From contig CM056734.1 in assembly GCA_029844215.1 (NCBI GenBank), forward strand, positions 17,742,501 to 17,806,500: DNA of 64,000 bases, given 5' to 3'. A program made the position numbers and the translations under genes. This document shows positions 34,101 through 44,544 of the stretch, piece after piece. How positions within the stretch are numbered: the stretch's first letter is position 1; each line of letters starts with the position of its first letter. Below the pieces are notes generated by a model. The model was not told the origin of the DNA, did no database searches, and saw nothing but the letters and a program-made list of their open reading frames with translations. This DNA comes from Przewalskia tangutica (Eukaryota; Streptophyta; Magnoliopsida; Solanales; Solanaceae).

Positions 34101-34162
34101 TATTTGGCCGCACCCGAAGTTGTTGCATTGTTCAGAGGAATAGATGATGAGGTATCCTCCAT
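28156..34162 (-). CDS. DDA1-like / SAP-domain protein, six exons, complete (171 aa)
   Basis: Exons (minus): 34162-34043, 31861-31816, 31183-31057, 30958-30882, 28575-28469, 28194-28156; 516 bp including the stop, all phases agreeing. All acceptors are AG and all donors GT except exon 5 (GC). The protein opens MEDTSSSIPLNNATTSGAAK, then YLADLPSRGLFSSTV (about 21-35), GGMRIYVCDHETSPPEDQ (41-58) and NQQNILIRSL. This follows the order of DDA1 (a short LP..F motif, Y.P....P..Q..T..NILIR), the DET1/DDB1-associated subunit of CUL4 ubiquitin ligases. The middle is Lys/Ser-rich and probably disordered. Residues about 132-168 (MTVEKLRAMLKEKGLSLRGR then KDELIARLKG) form a SAP motif, a helix-extended-helix DNA/chromatin-binding fold. 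Likely nuclear. The DDA1 link is my inference from pattern; the SAP call is firmer. Introns carry several transposons yet splice sites look intact. A copia element sits about 0.8-6 kb upstream. Confidence 0.85.
28467..28468 (-). other. GC splice donor of DDA1/SAP intron 5 (GC-AG intron)
   Basis: Exon 5 ends AAG at 28469 and the intron begins GCAAGT. AG|GCAAGT is the classic consensus of GC-AG introns. Using it keeps the SAP domain in frame (GRK then DELIARLKG), and the acceptor at 28196-28195 is a normal AG. No nearby GT gives an equally good reading frame. Confidence 0.75.
28921..29275. mobile_element. PIF/Harbinger-type (Tourist-like) MITE in intron 4
   Basis: A 355-bp element flanked by TTA on both sides (28918-28920 and 29276-29278). 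Terminal inverted repeats: left GGCCACGTTTGGTACG, right (inverted) GGGCTCGTTTGGTATG, 13 of 16 matching. The interior has an inner palindrome (tagtacagtcca type, around 29005-29040) and AT-rich sequence without coding. TSD and size fit a Tourist-like MITE. Confidence 0.75.
30246..30310. mobile_element. Stowaway-like terminal fragment in intron 4
   Basis: tactacggcctccatccagt followed by ctatatgatactttccattt resembles the widespread plant Stowaway-type start (tactccctccgtcc...). I could not identify a clean opposite end or TA duplication; it may be a truncated copy. Confidence 0.3.
30549..30620. repeat. Exact 36-bp tandem duplication in intron 4
   Basis: Two consecutive identical 36-bp units (30549-30584 and 30585-30620), each starting ataatactactgttctctt. 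A recent local duplication, or an assembly duplication. Confidence 0.85.
31501..31665 (+). mobile_element. TS/SolS-type SINE in intron 2, 5'-truncated
   Basis: Contains the TS-SINE signature phrases gttgttgtcatgtgaccaag, then tcttgcagaaatg, ttgcgtacaatagacccttg, tggtccggcccttcccc and cgcgcatagcgggagc, with a T-rich tail. Flanking 18-bp duplications start atgcaggtaacc (31483-31500) and atgcaagtaacc (31666-31683), differing at one base, which shows a genuine retroposition event. The A-box portion of the tRNA head is missing, and the B-box-like part (gagttcaagtt) is degenerate. It lies in antisense to the host gene. TS SINEs are known mainly from Solanaceae and Convolvulaceae. Confidence 0.85.
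32911..33775. mobile_element. hAT-like MITE in intron 1 (host of the inner hAT element)
   Basis: Flanked by perfect 8-bp duplications GTGCACAC (32903-32910 and 33776-33783). The left end reads gcaggcgcggagctagg; the right end inverted reads TGGCAGAGCCAGGATTTTC. Both resemble the common ggcggagccagg terminus of plant non-autonomous elements. After subtracting the inner element it is only about 180 bp, with ggttcatccgaaccccagtg inside. Confidence 0.65.
32940..33615. mobile_element. Non-autonomous hAT element nested in another MITE
   Basis: 676 bp flanked by perfect 8-bp duplications GGCTCAAG (32932-32939 and 33616-33623). Termini: TAGGGTTGTTACCGAGCC and, inverted, TAGGGCTGTGAGTGAGCC (14 of 18 matching). 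Subterminal regions are packed with ttcgat/cgaatc motifs, including a roughly 45-bp unit occurring twice (about 33091-33180), as is usual for hAT transposase-binding regions. No transposase is encoded. Confidence 0.8.
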
Positions 34163-34929
34163 AGTTAACACACACACTGCAAATTTGATTGAAGTTAGAC
34201 ACCCAAATTCTCTTCATTTCCCCCCTTAATAGTGTTTTCGTGGGCCGGTAAACTAGAATTTGCTTTGGTCTCCTCTATTAATTAGTTATTATTTTTAATA
34301 AAATTTGTAAAAGTGGGCATAGGAGATTATGTTTTGAAATAGAGTGTATCTTTAACTAAAAGTTTAACTAAATTAATCACTCGATTACACTATCGATCAA
34401 TTTCTGAAATAAGACTCGAAAGAAAGAAGAATATGATTACTTCACAACAAAAAAATTAAACTTTTTCCTATTTGACTTCGATTTCGTGTAATTTTAATTA
34501 CTAAAAAAGAGATATATCTCTTTCAAAATTTCCTTTTTCTTGTTATTATTTCAAGAATATTAAATATTTTATTCATTTGAATGTCAACTTTTTTTGCTAA
34601 TACAGTAACCAAAGTAAATCTTCTCTAAACTAAGTAATAATTTTATTAAAACTTTTTTTTACTTGAACATAGTCAAACTATTTTTGGGAGCACATATGTA
34701 GATCTTCTAGAGATGAGAAGCATAAATATGAGTGAGTGAGTAACTAGTGAGTTTGAATAAGTTATTAAATATGAGTTTATGCTCAATCCACACCTATTAG
34801 ATTAAATTGACCTACAATAACAAATTTCTCTTCGTAACTCGAAAAATTAGAATAATAACCTACCGTAAATAATTAAATAGCAAAAAAAAAAACTATCATA
34901 ATAAATGTATTAATATATGTAACATTAAA
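34163..34929. promoter_or_regulatory. Upstream region of the DDA1/SAP gene
   Basis: About 770 bp between the start codon (minus strand, 34162) and the TTAAA duplication of the neighbouring copia element. AT-rich with no open frames of note. The 5' UTR and core promoter must lie here, or be supplied by the LTR beyond it, but no TATA box can be singled out with confidence. Confidence 0.4.
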
Positions 34930-35240
34930 TGTTAAGATCACAAATCTCAATTTGCATGTTTGATTCAGTTGGTGAATCAGAACTGCATGGTAACAAATTC
35001 GACGAAGAAGAGAAGACAGGGTAGAGATGAGGGAGACGAGTAAGAAGAAAGAGAAAGAAGTTTGAAGAAGCTTTTCTACATTTTTGTTTATTGAATTATG
35101 CAAAACAGAAAATTACAAGTATTTGTATATCTGGATTCTACTAAGAAAGAAGCTACTAGAATGCCTAAACTAATAGGCCTATTGGGTGATGGGGACGACA
35201 TTGGGTGATGGGCTGCTTTGTTGGTGAGCTCGATTCATCA
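34930..35240 (-). repeat. 3' LTR of copia 34930-40160
   Basis: 311 bp; it begins tgttaagatcacaaatctc (plus view) and ends attcatca. It differs from its partner mainly in the last 80 bp, where CTG/CAG sites in the other copy appear shortened (attgggtgatgg against attggactgatgg). Confidence 0.85.
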
Positions 35241-36930
35241 CCATGGTAGGTGCTAAGAACAAATTTTTGACGCCAGCTTGGGACAACAATAAGTGTGTTG
35301 CCCTGCAGCAATCCTTTTGTGAGTAAATCTGCGGTGATTTTACGTGTTGATGTGCATTGGTGATACCAAACCTCGTTGGACTTTCTCCCGAATAAAGTGA
35401 CAATCAATGTCGATGTGTTTTGTGCGCTCGTGGAAGACTGGATTTAATGCAATTTGGATGGCGGAAACTGCTGTCACTATATACGAGAATGGCGGTTGTC
35501 TTGATGTGTTCAATTTCGTGAATAACCGAAATCCATACAATTTCAGAAACCACAGATGCCATGCTTATATTACGCCTCAAAAGCCGCGAAATGGTGTGTT
35601 GTTTCTTCGACTTCCAGAGATAAGAGAGTCACCAGAATACCAAATACCACATCGATCTCTAGTGTGGAGACACGAGGCCCAATCTGCATCGCGATAGCGA
35701 TCGTGACCCAGTGCTGCTGCCGGCGTGAAAATGCCCAACCACAGTGCCGCTGACGTATCGGACCACTCTCTCAGCTGCTATCATATGAGAAGTCTTTGGT
35801 GTCTGCATAAATTGGCTGAGATTTTGAACTGCGAAAGCTATATCCGTCTCGTGTTGGTCAAGTATAGCAACCTTCCAATCGATCGACGATACGCGGGAGG
35901 ATTGGTCGTAAGAGGATCGTGAGGGCTATCCGAGCTTTGCCTTATCTTGCAATCACGATCATACACAAAAGATGTTAATTTAGAATTCCACTCTATAGGA
36001 GATCTTTCTTTGGTTTGGCTCGCCCGGCCCCGTATGCGCCACAATTCCATAGAATACTTACGTTGATGCATTACTATCCCATTTTTGTTTCTAGCAAACT
36101 CAAAACCCAGGAAGTACCTTAAATCACCCAGGTCTTTGATTTTAAAATGATTCTGCAATGTAACCTTGGTCTTTGTAATCAGCAAAGCATCATCACCTGT
36201 GATGAGCAAGTCATCCACATACACCAATATCACCACTATTTTGCCATCCACCTTCTTTGAGGAGAGAGTGATCCGCAGGACTCGTTGAAAGCCATCAGAT
36301 ACTAATGCAGTGACAAGTTTGATGTTCCATTGTCTTGAGGCCTGTTTCAAGCCATAAAGTGATCTGGCAAGCTTGCAGACCTTCCCTTGTTTGTGTTCCA
36401 CCCCCTGTGGAATACACATATAAACTTCCTCATGTAAATCACCCTGCAGAAATGCATTGAACACATCCATCTGTTGTACACTCCATCCCTTTCTGCGTGA
36501 TTGAGACAATACCAATCACAGTGACCATTTTTACCACAGGTGAAAATGTGTCTTGATAGTCTATTCCTTCTCTTTGGTTATATCCTTTGGCAACCAATCT
36601 TGCCTTAAACCTTTCTATCTCCCCAGTGGCTCTATACTTGATTTTGTACACCCACTTGCAGCCAATAGCCTTCTTCCCAGCAGGCAAATCCACAATGTTC
36701 CAAGTATGATTGTCCTCCAGGGCTGTAATCTCTGCCTTCATGGCATCTACCCACCTCTTGTCTCCAGCTGCCTCAGAGTAGCACTGTGGTTCATGATCCT
36801 CAGACAACTTTGCTACACAGCTCTGGTAAGATAAGGATAGTCCTGCATAACTAAGATAATTAGACAGTGGATACTTGACAGTGTCTGAGTGTGAGACAAA
36901 GTCTTTCATCCATGTTGGTGGTCTTCTCAC
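35165..36930 (-). pseudogene. Copia reverse transcriptase / RNase H part (frameshifted)
   Basis: Reverse transcriptase starts in 36930-36439 (WVDAMKAEITALEDNHTWNI, KARLVAKGYNQREGIDY) and continues after a frame change in 36515-35838. That second frame has QMDVFNAFLQGDLHEEVYM, SLYGLKQASRQWN and VILVYVDDLLITGDD, with the catalytic YVDD near residue 108 of the frame. The conserved LTNTR motif comes just before the frame breaks. The RNase H region beyond is scattered: HIDIDCHFIREKVQRGLV in 35540-35340 and TADLLTKGL in 35407-35165, both parts of the conserved copia C-terminus. At least three frame disruptions separate these pieces. Confidence 0.9.
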
Positions 36931-36938
36931 CGATGATC

Positions 36939-38768
36939 TCAGTCAGTAACATGTGGTTCCCCAGTATTCTCCTGCACATCTGTGGTGTGTGTAATGGCAT
37001 CTGAGTAGGAGGAAGGACTGTGAGGTCCTGCTGTTGTCTGAGCTGCATCAGGTCCCACTGCATCAGCTCCCACTTGTATATGGACATTGTCACCTGCATC
37101 AGTTGTAACAAACTCTTCAACAGGGTCAGGTATGTTAGACTGTCTTGAAACATCTCCAAGAGCCTCAGTTGAGAGAAGTCCAGAGCCACCAGACAAGCCA
37201 GAATCAAGCCCAGAATTGTCCAGTAGTGATCCATCACTCCTTTCAGTCGTCTTGACTACCTCAAATGGAAATATATCTTCATGAAAGTTTACATCTCTAC
37301 ATACAAAGATACTCATACTGTCCAATGCCAACAGTCTATAACCTTTCTGATTAACAACATAACCAATTAGAACTGCCTTGGTCACTCTACTACCAAACTT
37401 ATCCTTCTTCATTGGATTTGTTGCATAACACAAACATCCTATCACTCTCATGTGAGCTAAGGATGGGGTTTTGTTAAAAATTCTTTCATAAGGTGAGATG
37501 TTCCCAATTACCACTGAAGGTATTCTATTAATGACATATACTGCTGCCTTGATGCATTCCCCCCAAAATTCTGCTGGTAAGTGCCCTTGAAACTTGATTG
37601 CTCTTGCAATCTCCAATATATGTCTGTGCCTTCTTTCAACCACCCCATTCTGCTGAGGAGTATAGACACAGGAACTTTGATGGATAATACCTAGATGGCT
37701 AAATAACTCAGAACATGCAAGGTTGAAGAATTCTGTCCCATTATCAGTCCTTACACATTTAACAACCTTGTCAAACTGAGTTTTTATTTCTGTAAACAGA
37801 TTCTTAAGGATAGTAGACACATCAGATTTGACACAAAGTAAGAAAACCCAAGTCCATCTGGAAAAATCATCTACAACAGTTAGGAAGTATCTCATGCCAT
37901 CATGAGTGGGAACCTTATAAGGCCCCCATACATCAAGATGCATAAGCTGAAAAGGACACTCAGTTCTGCTTATGCTAATAGGAAATGGTTTCCTAGTTTG
38001 TCTAGCCCTAGGACATATATCACAGTGTTGTAATGTAAATCTAGACTTATTGTGAAACTCATCTATTTTTCTGAGCATAGACATTGGAACATGCCCCATC
38101 CTCTTGTGCCATAATGCAGCAGGTCTCTCCAGTGTATTTGTAACAGCTGAATGTACCTGTCCTGTCATCCCTCTTCTAGATTGTAGTATGTAAAGGCCAT
38201 CTACTTCTCTACCAATCTCCTTCACCTTCCCAGTGAGGAGATCCTGTAAAACAAAGAAATCAGGAAAAAACTTGGCACTGCAATGTAATTCTCTGGTCAA
38301 CTTCGAGACAGACAGTAAGTTGAAGTTGAAGCTTGGTATACATAGAACATTTTTAATTAGTTCACCTCCAGTTAACCTGCAGCTACCAGTTTGTGTAATT
38401 GATGCCTTGTCTCCTGTAGGCAGCTGTACATAACCTGTGTTGTCTGTAATCTCAGGTTTGTCAATCAACTTGTTGTCAGTAACCATATGGTTGGTTGCCC
38501 CAGAATCAACAATCCAATTATAAGTGTCCTTAGTAGTAGGAATACCTGCCATATGAGCTTTAGGAGATGAATTATTACCATAGGGTCGACCTGCTTGATG
38601 GTTAAGTATTGTAACCACTTGTTGATATTTCTCTGGAGAGCAGGATCTCAGCATGCTGTGAAGTTGCTCATGCTGCTCCTGAGACAATGGTGTCATTCCT
38701 GGCTTATGGTTTATCATATCTGTCTGCTTTCCAAACTGAGAACCTCTGTCCAGTGGATCCCCAGCCAT
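36939..38768 (-). CDS. Copia protease-integrase polyprotein segment (609 codons open)
   Basis: One open frame. Protease motif WIVDSGATNHM at about residues 84-94 (catalytic Asp in DSGA). A GAG-pre-integrase part follows with LWHKRMGHVPMSMLRK and a zinc-binding HCDICPRARQ stretch. The integrase core has HLDVWGPYKVP, VRTDNGTEFF and TPQQNGVVERRHRHI, giving all three acidic residues (D, D, E). The C-terminal connector includes PYERIFNKTPSLAHMRVIGC and ends in an acidic, low-complexity tail. The first Met is simply the first in this frame; the native protein would be a fusion with Gag upstream (38804-39720). Integrase inserts element cDNA and protease matures the polyprotein. Confidence 0.9.
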   Translation of the reverse strand: MAGDPLDRGSQFGKQTDMINHKPGMTPLSQEQHEQLHSMLRSCSPEKYQQVVTILNHQAGRPYGNNSSPKAHMAGIPTTKDTYNWIVDSGATNHMVTDNKLIDKPEITDNTGYVQLPTGDKASITQTGSCRLTGGELIKNVLCIPSFNFNLLSVSKLTRELHCSAKFFPDFFVLQDLLTGKVKEIGREVDGLYILQSRRGMTGQVHSAVTNTLERPAALWHKRMGHVPMSMLRKIDEFHNKSRFTLQHCDICPRARQTRKPFPISISRTECPFQLMHLDVWGPYKVPTHDGMRYFLTVVDDFSRWTWVFLLCVKSDVSTILKNLFTEIKTQFDKVVKCVRTDNGTEFFNLACSELFSHLGIIHQSSCVYTPQQNGVVERRHRHILEIARAIKFQGHLPAEFWGECIKAAVYVINRIPSVVIGNISPYERIFNKTPSLAHMRVIGCLCYATNPMKKDKFGSRVTKAVLIGYVVNQKGYRLLALDSMSIFVCRDVNFHEDIFPFEVVKTTERSDGSLLDNSGLDSGLSGGSGLLSTEALGDVSRQSNIPDPVEEFVTTDAGDNVHIQVGADAVGPDAAQTTAGPHSPSSYSDAITHTTDVQENTGEPHVTD

Positions 38769-38803
38769 GGCTACATTTGCTGTCTTCCTGTTTCTGCCGT
38801 TGT

Positions 38804-39720
38804 TTAAATCCGATAGCCATTGAGTTTAAAACATTTTTCTTTAATGTGACCATTTTTCTTGCAATAGTCACAATAGTATAGTAACTTGTAACATATCTCC
38901 CGATGATGTCCCTTCATTTTACAGAAATCGCAATACGACTTCGATTTATAGTTTTGTGGATAAGATGCCTTACTGAGCATGGCAGAGAGTTCAGATATGT
39001 CACTCCCTGTATATTTCTCATTCAGCAGCCTCTGACTCTCATCTTGTGCTACCATCGCGTAGGCCTGGTTTACAGTTGGAACAGGTGTCATTAGGAGGAT
39101 ATGACTTCTAACCTGATTATATCCGTCATTTAAACCCATTAAGAACTCCAGTAACCTCTGGTGTCCTAAGTGAATTACATATTCCTTAGGACTCGTGCAA
39201 TCATGAAGGCAGGAACGATAGAGTCAACTTCATCCCAGATATCCTGCATTCTGGAGTAGTAAGTCGCCACAGGGGATACACCTTGATGAAGCATTGCTAA
39301 TTCTTTTCGCAGTTGATAAACACGAGATAGATTTATTTTATCAAATCGCTCACGTAGATCTTTCCAAACTGCAGACGCAGAGGACTTGTACAGAATTCCG
39401 CTAAGTAGATTTTTGTTGACGTTTCGTATTATCCAAGACATGACCATCGCATCACAACGATCCCATTGCTGAGTCAAATCAGTACCATAAGTACCTCGCT
39501 TAATCGATCCGTCAATAAATCCAATTTTGTTCTTAGTCAATAGGTTCAACCGCATCATTCTACTCCATAAAGTGTAATTCTCCATGCCTATCAGCTGTAT
39601 TTCGATTTGCAGACCACCAGCTGAGTCGGATCCACTCAAAAACAGGGGATGATTATGATCTAATGGAATTGAAAGCAAAATTGGAGTTTCCTCCACATTA
39701 ACTGGCGTAACAGGAGCCAT
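38804..39720 (-). pseudogene. Copia gag with two CCHC knuckles (one frame break)
   Basis: First frame 39720-39175 opens MAPVTPVNVEETPILLSI. It contains NHPLFLSGSDSAG, MENYTLWSRMMRLNLLTKNK and YYSRMQDIWDEVDSIVP, the order of a plant copia Gag. The frame then shifts, continuing in 39139-38804 with LNDGYNQVRSHILLM and two zinc knuckles, CDFCKMKGHHREIC and CDYCKKNGHIKEKC (CX2CX4HX4C). A further shift near 38790 would be needed to join the protease frame. The same Gag type is found in the element at 46469-52194, so the two are relatives. Confidence 0.85.
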
Positions 39721-39828
39721 ATGAAGATCTAAAATAAGGCTAAAATAAAAAAATTGTAGAATCTGGAATCGATGAGATCGATAATTGAAAAAAATATGTT
39801 AATTGCGTAGAGTCAATTCACTGCACCA

Positions 39829-39840
39829 GCTTTGATACCA
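39829..39840 (-). other. Primer-binding site (tRNA-iMet)
   Basis: The minus strand reads TGGTATCAAAGC directly inside the right LTR. Confidence 0.85.
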
Positions 39841-40160
39841 TGTTAAGATCACAAATCTCAATTTGCATGTTTGATTCAGTTGGTGAATCAGAACTGCATG
39901 GTAACAAATTCGACGAAGAAGAGAAGACAGGGTAGAGATGAGGGAGACGAGTAAGAAGAAAGAGAAAGAAGTTTGAAGAAGCTTTTCTACATTTTTGTTT
40001 ATTGAATTATGCAAAACAGAAAATTACAAGTATTTGTATATCTGGATTCTACTAAGAAAGAAGCTACTAGAATGCCTAAACTAATAGGCCTATTGGACTG
40101 ATGGGCTGGACGACATTGGACTGATGGGCCTGCTTTGTTGGGCTGAGCTCAGTTTCATCA
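39841..40160 (-). repeat. 5' LTR of copia 34930-40160
   Basis: 320 bp partner of 34930-35240; over the first 240 bp the two copies are essentially identical. Confidence 0.9.
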
Positions 40161-40165
40161 TTAAA

Positions 40166-40916
40166 CTCGTAAATATATATATATTTCTATTCAATTATAA
40201 AGTTTCTTATCATACAAATCAACACTACAATAATTTGCATAATTCAGAACTTCTGATGTATGAATGATGATTGATGGAGCTATTCTTTTCGCCCAAAACT
40301 ACAACGAAAAGGAAACCTTGTGAGTAAGATAATATGTTACTGTACCAAGAATTAATTTGATTTGGAGGAAATTTTCTCTAAGTTATCTCCTCTTACCTTT
40401 TCCTTCATAAAACAAAATGCTATAGTTGGTACAACATGCAGTACATAATCAACAGTATGCCAACTCTTACCATCAAAATCTCGACAACTTTAGAACCACT
40501 TCACCAGCATGACAAACCTTCACCCCTAAAATCACTAAAAACATTGCAGAATTTACCAGTCCTTTCCCAGCTTATAATGACCCGAATAAATCAACTCCTT
40601 CCTGCCTTTGGCTTCATCTGAAGAGCTTGCGCACAGCTTATCGACCAGGACAAGTGATGAAGTCTTGATCCGGATTCTTTTATTATAAGGGTGGAGTCGT
40701 CACCCCAAGCGGGAAATTAGGTACGTCGGGAATGATGAATTTTTTTTAATTTTAAAAAGCCGCATTTATGAGTTTCGTCCAGGGCCACCAATTACCCAGG
40801 ACCGGCCATGTTTTCTGCTATATCTTATTGATGTTGCAACATAGAGATAGAGGTTGCACTCTAGACTTTCATCAATCAATTTCTGATTCATATTTTGCAT
40901 CATTGGAGAAAGAAAC
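40166..40916. other. Intergenic stretch, nothing recognised
   Basis: About 750 bp of AT-rich sequence. The fragment ggtggagtcgtcaccccaag with caagcgggaaattaggtacg near 40690-40735 recalls the gagtcgccacctaatta phrase of the LARD-like LTRs (3225, 10195). It may be a scrap of a related LTR; too short to annotate firmly. Confidence 0.4.
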
Positions 40917-41035
40917 TGTTAAGAGTCTCACATCGGATATGGAATGGAAACATAGATTCCTTATATGGACTTGGACAATCCTACCCTACAAGCTAGTTTT
41001 TGGGGTTGAGTTAGACTCAAGATCCATTCTTTACA
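40917..41035 (+). repeat. TRIM/solo-LTR-like fragment with adjoining PBS
   Basis: Begins TGTTAAGAGTCTCACATCGG and ends ttctttaca, followed by tggtatagc, a PBS-like start. The body holds tatggacttggacaatccta and ttggggttgagttagactca, phrases of a very widespread plant short-LTR family. Downstream (41041-41085) part of the LTR is repeated (agggttgagttagacccaaa), suggesting a collapsed second LTR. No coding. Confidence 0.55.
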
Positions 41036-41415
41036 TGGTATAGCTTTTAGGGTTGAGTTAGACCCAAAATTCATTCTTTACCGAATAGATATAGAGGCAG
41101 AGGCTACACTCTAGCTTTTAGCTTTTAGGGATCCATTTTGCCATCTTTTAGCCCATGCAGCAAGTAATTCTGTGCAAATTGGATATCTTTAGATCGTCCC
41201 TCGTGAAATCCAAAAGCATGTGTTCCTCTACTGGATCTGTATATGTGCAATATCTCTAAATTTGTTGTCAGTATTACATTCTTTTATATTAAGTTAAGGG
41301 AGGTAAATTAGTTGTCAATGAGAGTTTTGTTGGGTGTGTCTGAACAAAATTCCACATGTACATATAATTAAGGTATTAGATATTCTTAATGATGTAAATT
41401 TTTTAAGGGGAAATC

Positions 41416-41705
41416 TGTTGAGGATACCTAGTATATACACTAATATACACTAGTAATATACACCAGTAGGCCTGTTATCTTGTTATGCTTTACGTTTGTT
41501 TCTTGGCCCACAATTGTTAGGCCCATTTATTATTTCTTCTTTGACTCTATATACTTGTAACAATCTGGCTTGCTTTCTTTTTAACAGAAATAAAAGATTA
41601 GAAAAGCTTGGGCAGCTCTCTCTCTTTTCTTCTCTCTCTCGCGCTGCCTCTTCTCGAAACTTCCATGGCAGAGCTAAGTATACAGAGCTCTGCATAGTTT
41701 TAACA
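41416..41705 (+). repeat. 5' LTR of non-autonomous element
   Basis: 290 bp, TGTTGAGGATACC to gttttaaca, with a ctctctctcttttcttctct stretch near its end. Confidence 0.9.
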
Positions 41706-41717
41706 TGGTATCAAAGC
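41706..41717 (+). other. Primer-binding site (tRNA-iMet)
   Basis: TGGTATCAAAGC directly after the LTR. Confidence 0.85.
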
Positions 41718-44544
41718 CTACTGATTCGTAGGACCTTTGTATGCAATTGTTGAAATCAAAATCACAGATCGGGAGAAGACGAAGAAGACAGTTTCAATTG
41801 CGTTTTTGATTTGTAGAGTCGAGGCAATTGACGAAGATCACAGGCGTGATTATGGCGAGAACACTTATGAAACTGAAAACGATTTGAGAACTGAAAAATT
41901 GGAATCGTGATTTTCAGAAATCGAAAATCAGAAAACATAGATCGATAGAAGGATCAAGGAGTTTTTCATGACAAATTGGTAAGCAGAGATACTTCGTCGG
42001 AGACTAGTTATGGATTGAGTTGAAGCTCAATTCAAAGAATAGATGCGTGATGAGAATCGAGATTCTCTAGTCCGAATGACTAGAAACGAAGAGGTTCTTG
42101 CGCTTATCAAATTCTGTTGGTCTTTGGTTGAGAATTGTAGTCTGTGGTCTTTGGTTGAGAACAAATTCATAGAGAATCGAGAGATTCTCTAGTCCGAGAG
42201 ACTAGAGAGCGAGGGTTCTCCGTCGAATGAATCCGGTGGTTTCGTCAAATTGAGAATAAACCGAGAGATTCGGTTTATAAAAGCACGTAGTTCTTGAATT
42301 TGTTGGCTTGTCATTGTTGTTTGTCTTTGGATATTGGAATTGGAGTGGTTATCGAGAGGCACAAAGTGTTGCTCTATTCAATTTCTTCAAAATAAACAAA
42401 AGGAATCAAGATCTTCTACTAACATTTGTTCTTGATTATTGATTACAGGACATATTCTCGCTACATTTAAGAAATGGAAAATATCAGGAAATGGGAACAG
42501 ATGTTTTCTGTTGTCACAATCTGTTAAAAGGATGTCATTTGCAAACTATGTTGAAATTGAAATCAAATTCGAGAGCAACCGAAAATGTTGGTATTCTTCC
42601 GCACTCTGCATACAAAATTAAAAGCTGCTGGAAATGGCTGAGATAATGCAGTGTTTGAAACTATTGGTGTGCATCTGCTGGAATTTTGCAGCTGTTGTGA
42701 CTGCTTCTCTACCAACAGCTGCTGTTGGAGCAGTAGTGTGGGTGATGTGTCTGCTGAGAATGCACGTGATGCTGCAGCTGGTTTTGATGTTACTGCTGCT
42801 GTGTTTGCAGCTGAGGTTGTAATGTCTGGTATCTTGGAGTTGCTAAGCCATCTGTTGTGGATCCAGTGATCGAAGTCTTGATATTGTGCAGTCACATTGT
42901 GGGGACTTTTATGTGCCTCCTGCTGTTGATGAAGTGCAGGCTTTCACAATTTCAGGTCCAAAGTTTTTTTTTAAGTTGAATCGTGGTACATGACATGCTG
43001 GGCCATTATTTACTGATGATAAGATGGACTTCTACAATATGGAGCTAAACAATACTAATGTGGTTGATCACACAACACATGACTTCATCGAGAAGACTGG
43101 TGTGGCTGCTGCAACTGTTGTCTGGTGCTGCTATTATGCTCCTGCATTAAGTGTTAATGCTGAATGGCTGGCCTACTACTTGGAAGGCACTGGAGGAAGG
43201 GCACAAACCAGATGAAGCTACATTTTCTGCCTTTGTGCATATTGTCATGTTGTGCTGCTCATAGAAATTCTGTTCTCTGATGTTACTGCTTTGACCGCGC
43301 TATTGCCATTTCGTTAGCCGTTATCGTCATCGTGTTATGTTGTTGGTCACTGCTGGAAAATGCAAGTTCCGGGACTAGGAACTTGTAAATGTTGTGTCTG
43401 ATGGGTTGTAGTGAGTGTATTGAATGCTACTATGGGATGGAACTGTTGCTGCTATGGTATCTAGTTTTGTACAGTTTCAAGGCACAAAAGAGTTAGTATC
43501 CTCAATCTCAAAGAGTTAAACAGACGTTCACCTCTATGCAGAGGAAATATATTTTTCAAATATTCATATTACTTAGGAGTTAGGACCAATATATAGTTAG
43601 TGGTAAGAATCTACTGTTATTGATTCCTCCACTGCTGCATTTGAAGTAGAAGTTACATCAATGTGGAGTTTGCAAATAAGAAGAGCTTCACAGTTCAAAC
43701 AATACTACAAAAAGGCTTAACTCGACTGTCTGTCGATTTCCTCAACGGATTCGGAAAATGATTCAGGGCACTACCTGATGTTTCCTCAACATTATTATGC
43801 AGAATTCATTGCGTCTAAAGCCATCTATTGCTTAAGATCAGTGGGTTCCTATGAGACTGCTGTGTTGCGACTGCTATCAGTGTTGTTGTAGATAAAAATG
43901 CTAAGGGAAAATAGAATATCAACAGACTAAAATGGTCGCTGTCGTTGCCTCTGCTGTTGAAGACGATCTGTGCAGATGCTTCTATCTGATTCATCACTGT
44001 AGAGAGGAGATGGTTTGTCAAACAATGACATCTTGGAGAAATCCAAAGTAAACGAAGATTCATGGAGCCAAGTTATTGAATCTCTTTTATTTGGTACTTC
44101 AACATCAATGATGTTGTTGATTAGCTTCTTCAAGAGCTTTTGAAGGAAAGGTTGCAACAGTGTTTTTCATCCAAATCGTATCCAGGAAAGAACAAGGGAT
44201 AATACACATGACTGCTGGCCTGGGGCTTGAGTGGGAATTGCACCTAATTCTAAATGCTGGAGTAAGTATTAACTTTCGTGATATTAGTGGTCGAACTACC
44301 CTGCACCTGGCTTTGTCTGCTTCTCGTATTCGAGCAGCCCACACTGCTGTTGCTTCTGTGGCATTTCATATTGCCGGGTGTTGTTCTCATGTTGCCGCTC
44401 GCTTCCCGCCGAGCCGGTCTTTGCAGTAGAAAAAGGGTTGTGGTCTCTGCTGATGTTGTAGCAGTTGCTGCACCTATCTGTGTTGGACATAATCTCCAAG
44501 CTAGGACTGAAACCGATGTTTTCAGTGCCTAGCTTGAGGGGGCG
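41718..44544 (+). other. Interior of non-autonomous element, uncharacterised
   Basis: Contains local repeats (tctttggttgagaa twice near 42120-42160; gagattctctagtccgag-like phrases twice near 42060 and 42180) and a CTG/TGC-rich middle (42600-43450). The longest open frames are about 110 codons, antisense and compositionally biased, with no recognised domain. The 3' end (about 44500-44530) resembles the usual copia tail before the PPT. Origin of the middle part is unknown. Confidence 0.6.

Larger units (their letters stand above)
34930..40160 (-). mobile_element. Ty1/copia retrotransposon, near full length
   Basis: 5231 bp flanked by TTAAA duplications (34925-34929 and 40161-40165). LTRs are 34930-35240 and 39841-40160. 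The PBS TGGTATCAAAGC abuts the right LTR on the minus strand, so the element reads leftwards. Gag, protease, integrase and reverse transcriptase are recognisable in the correct copia order and mostly long open frames, so it is relatively young. RNase H (about 35250-35840) is the most damaged part. It lies just upstream of the DDA1/SAP gene in the same transcriptional direction. Confidence 0.9.

Noticed and set aside
40917..41085. Cassandra-type TRIM carrying 5S rRNA
   Set aside because: Short-LTR structure is present, but I saw no 5S rRNA box sequence; called a generic TRIM-like fragment instead.
42563..42895. 110-codon antisense frame in the non-autonomous element
   Set aside because: Biased Ala/Ser/Gln composition from a CTG-rich stretch, no domain, overlaps equally open sense frames.
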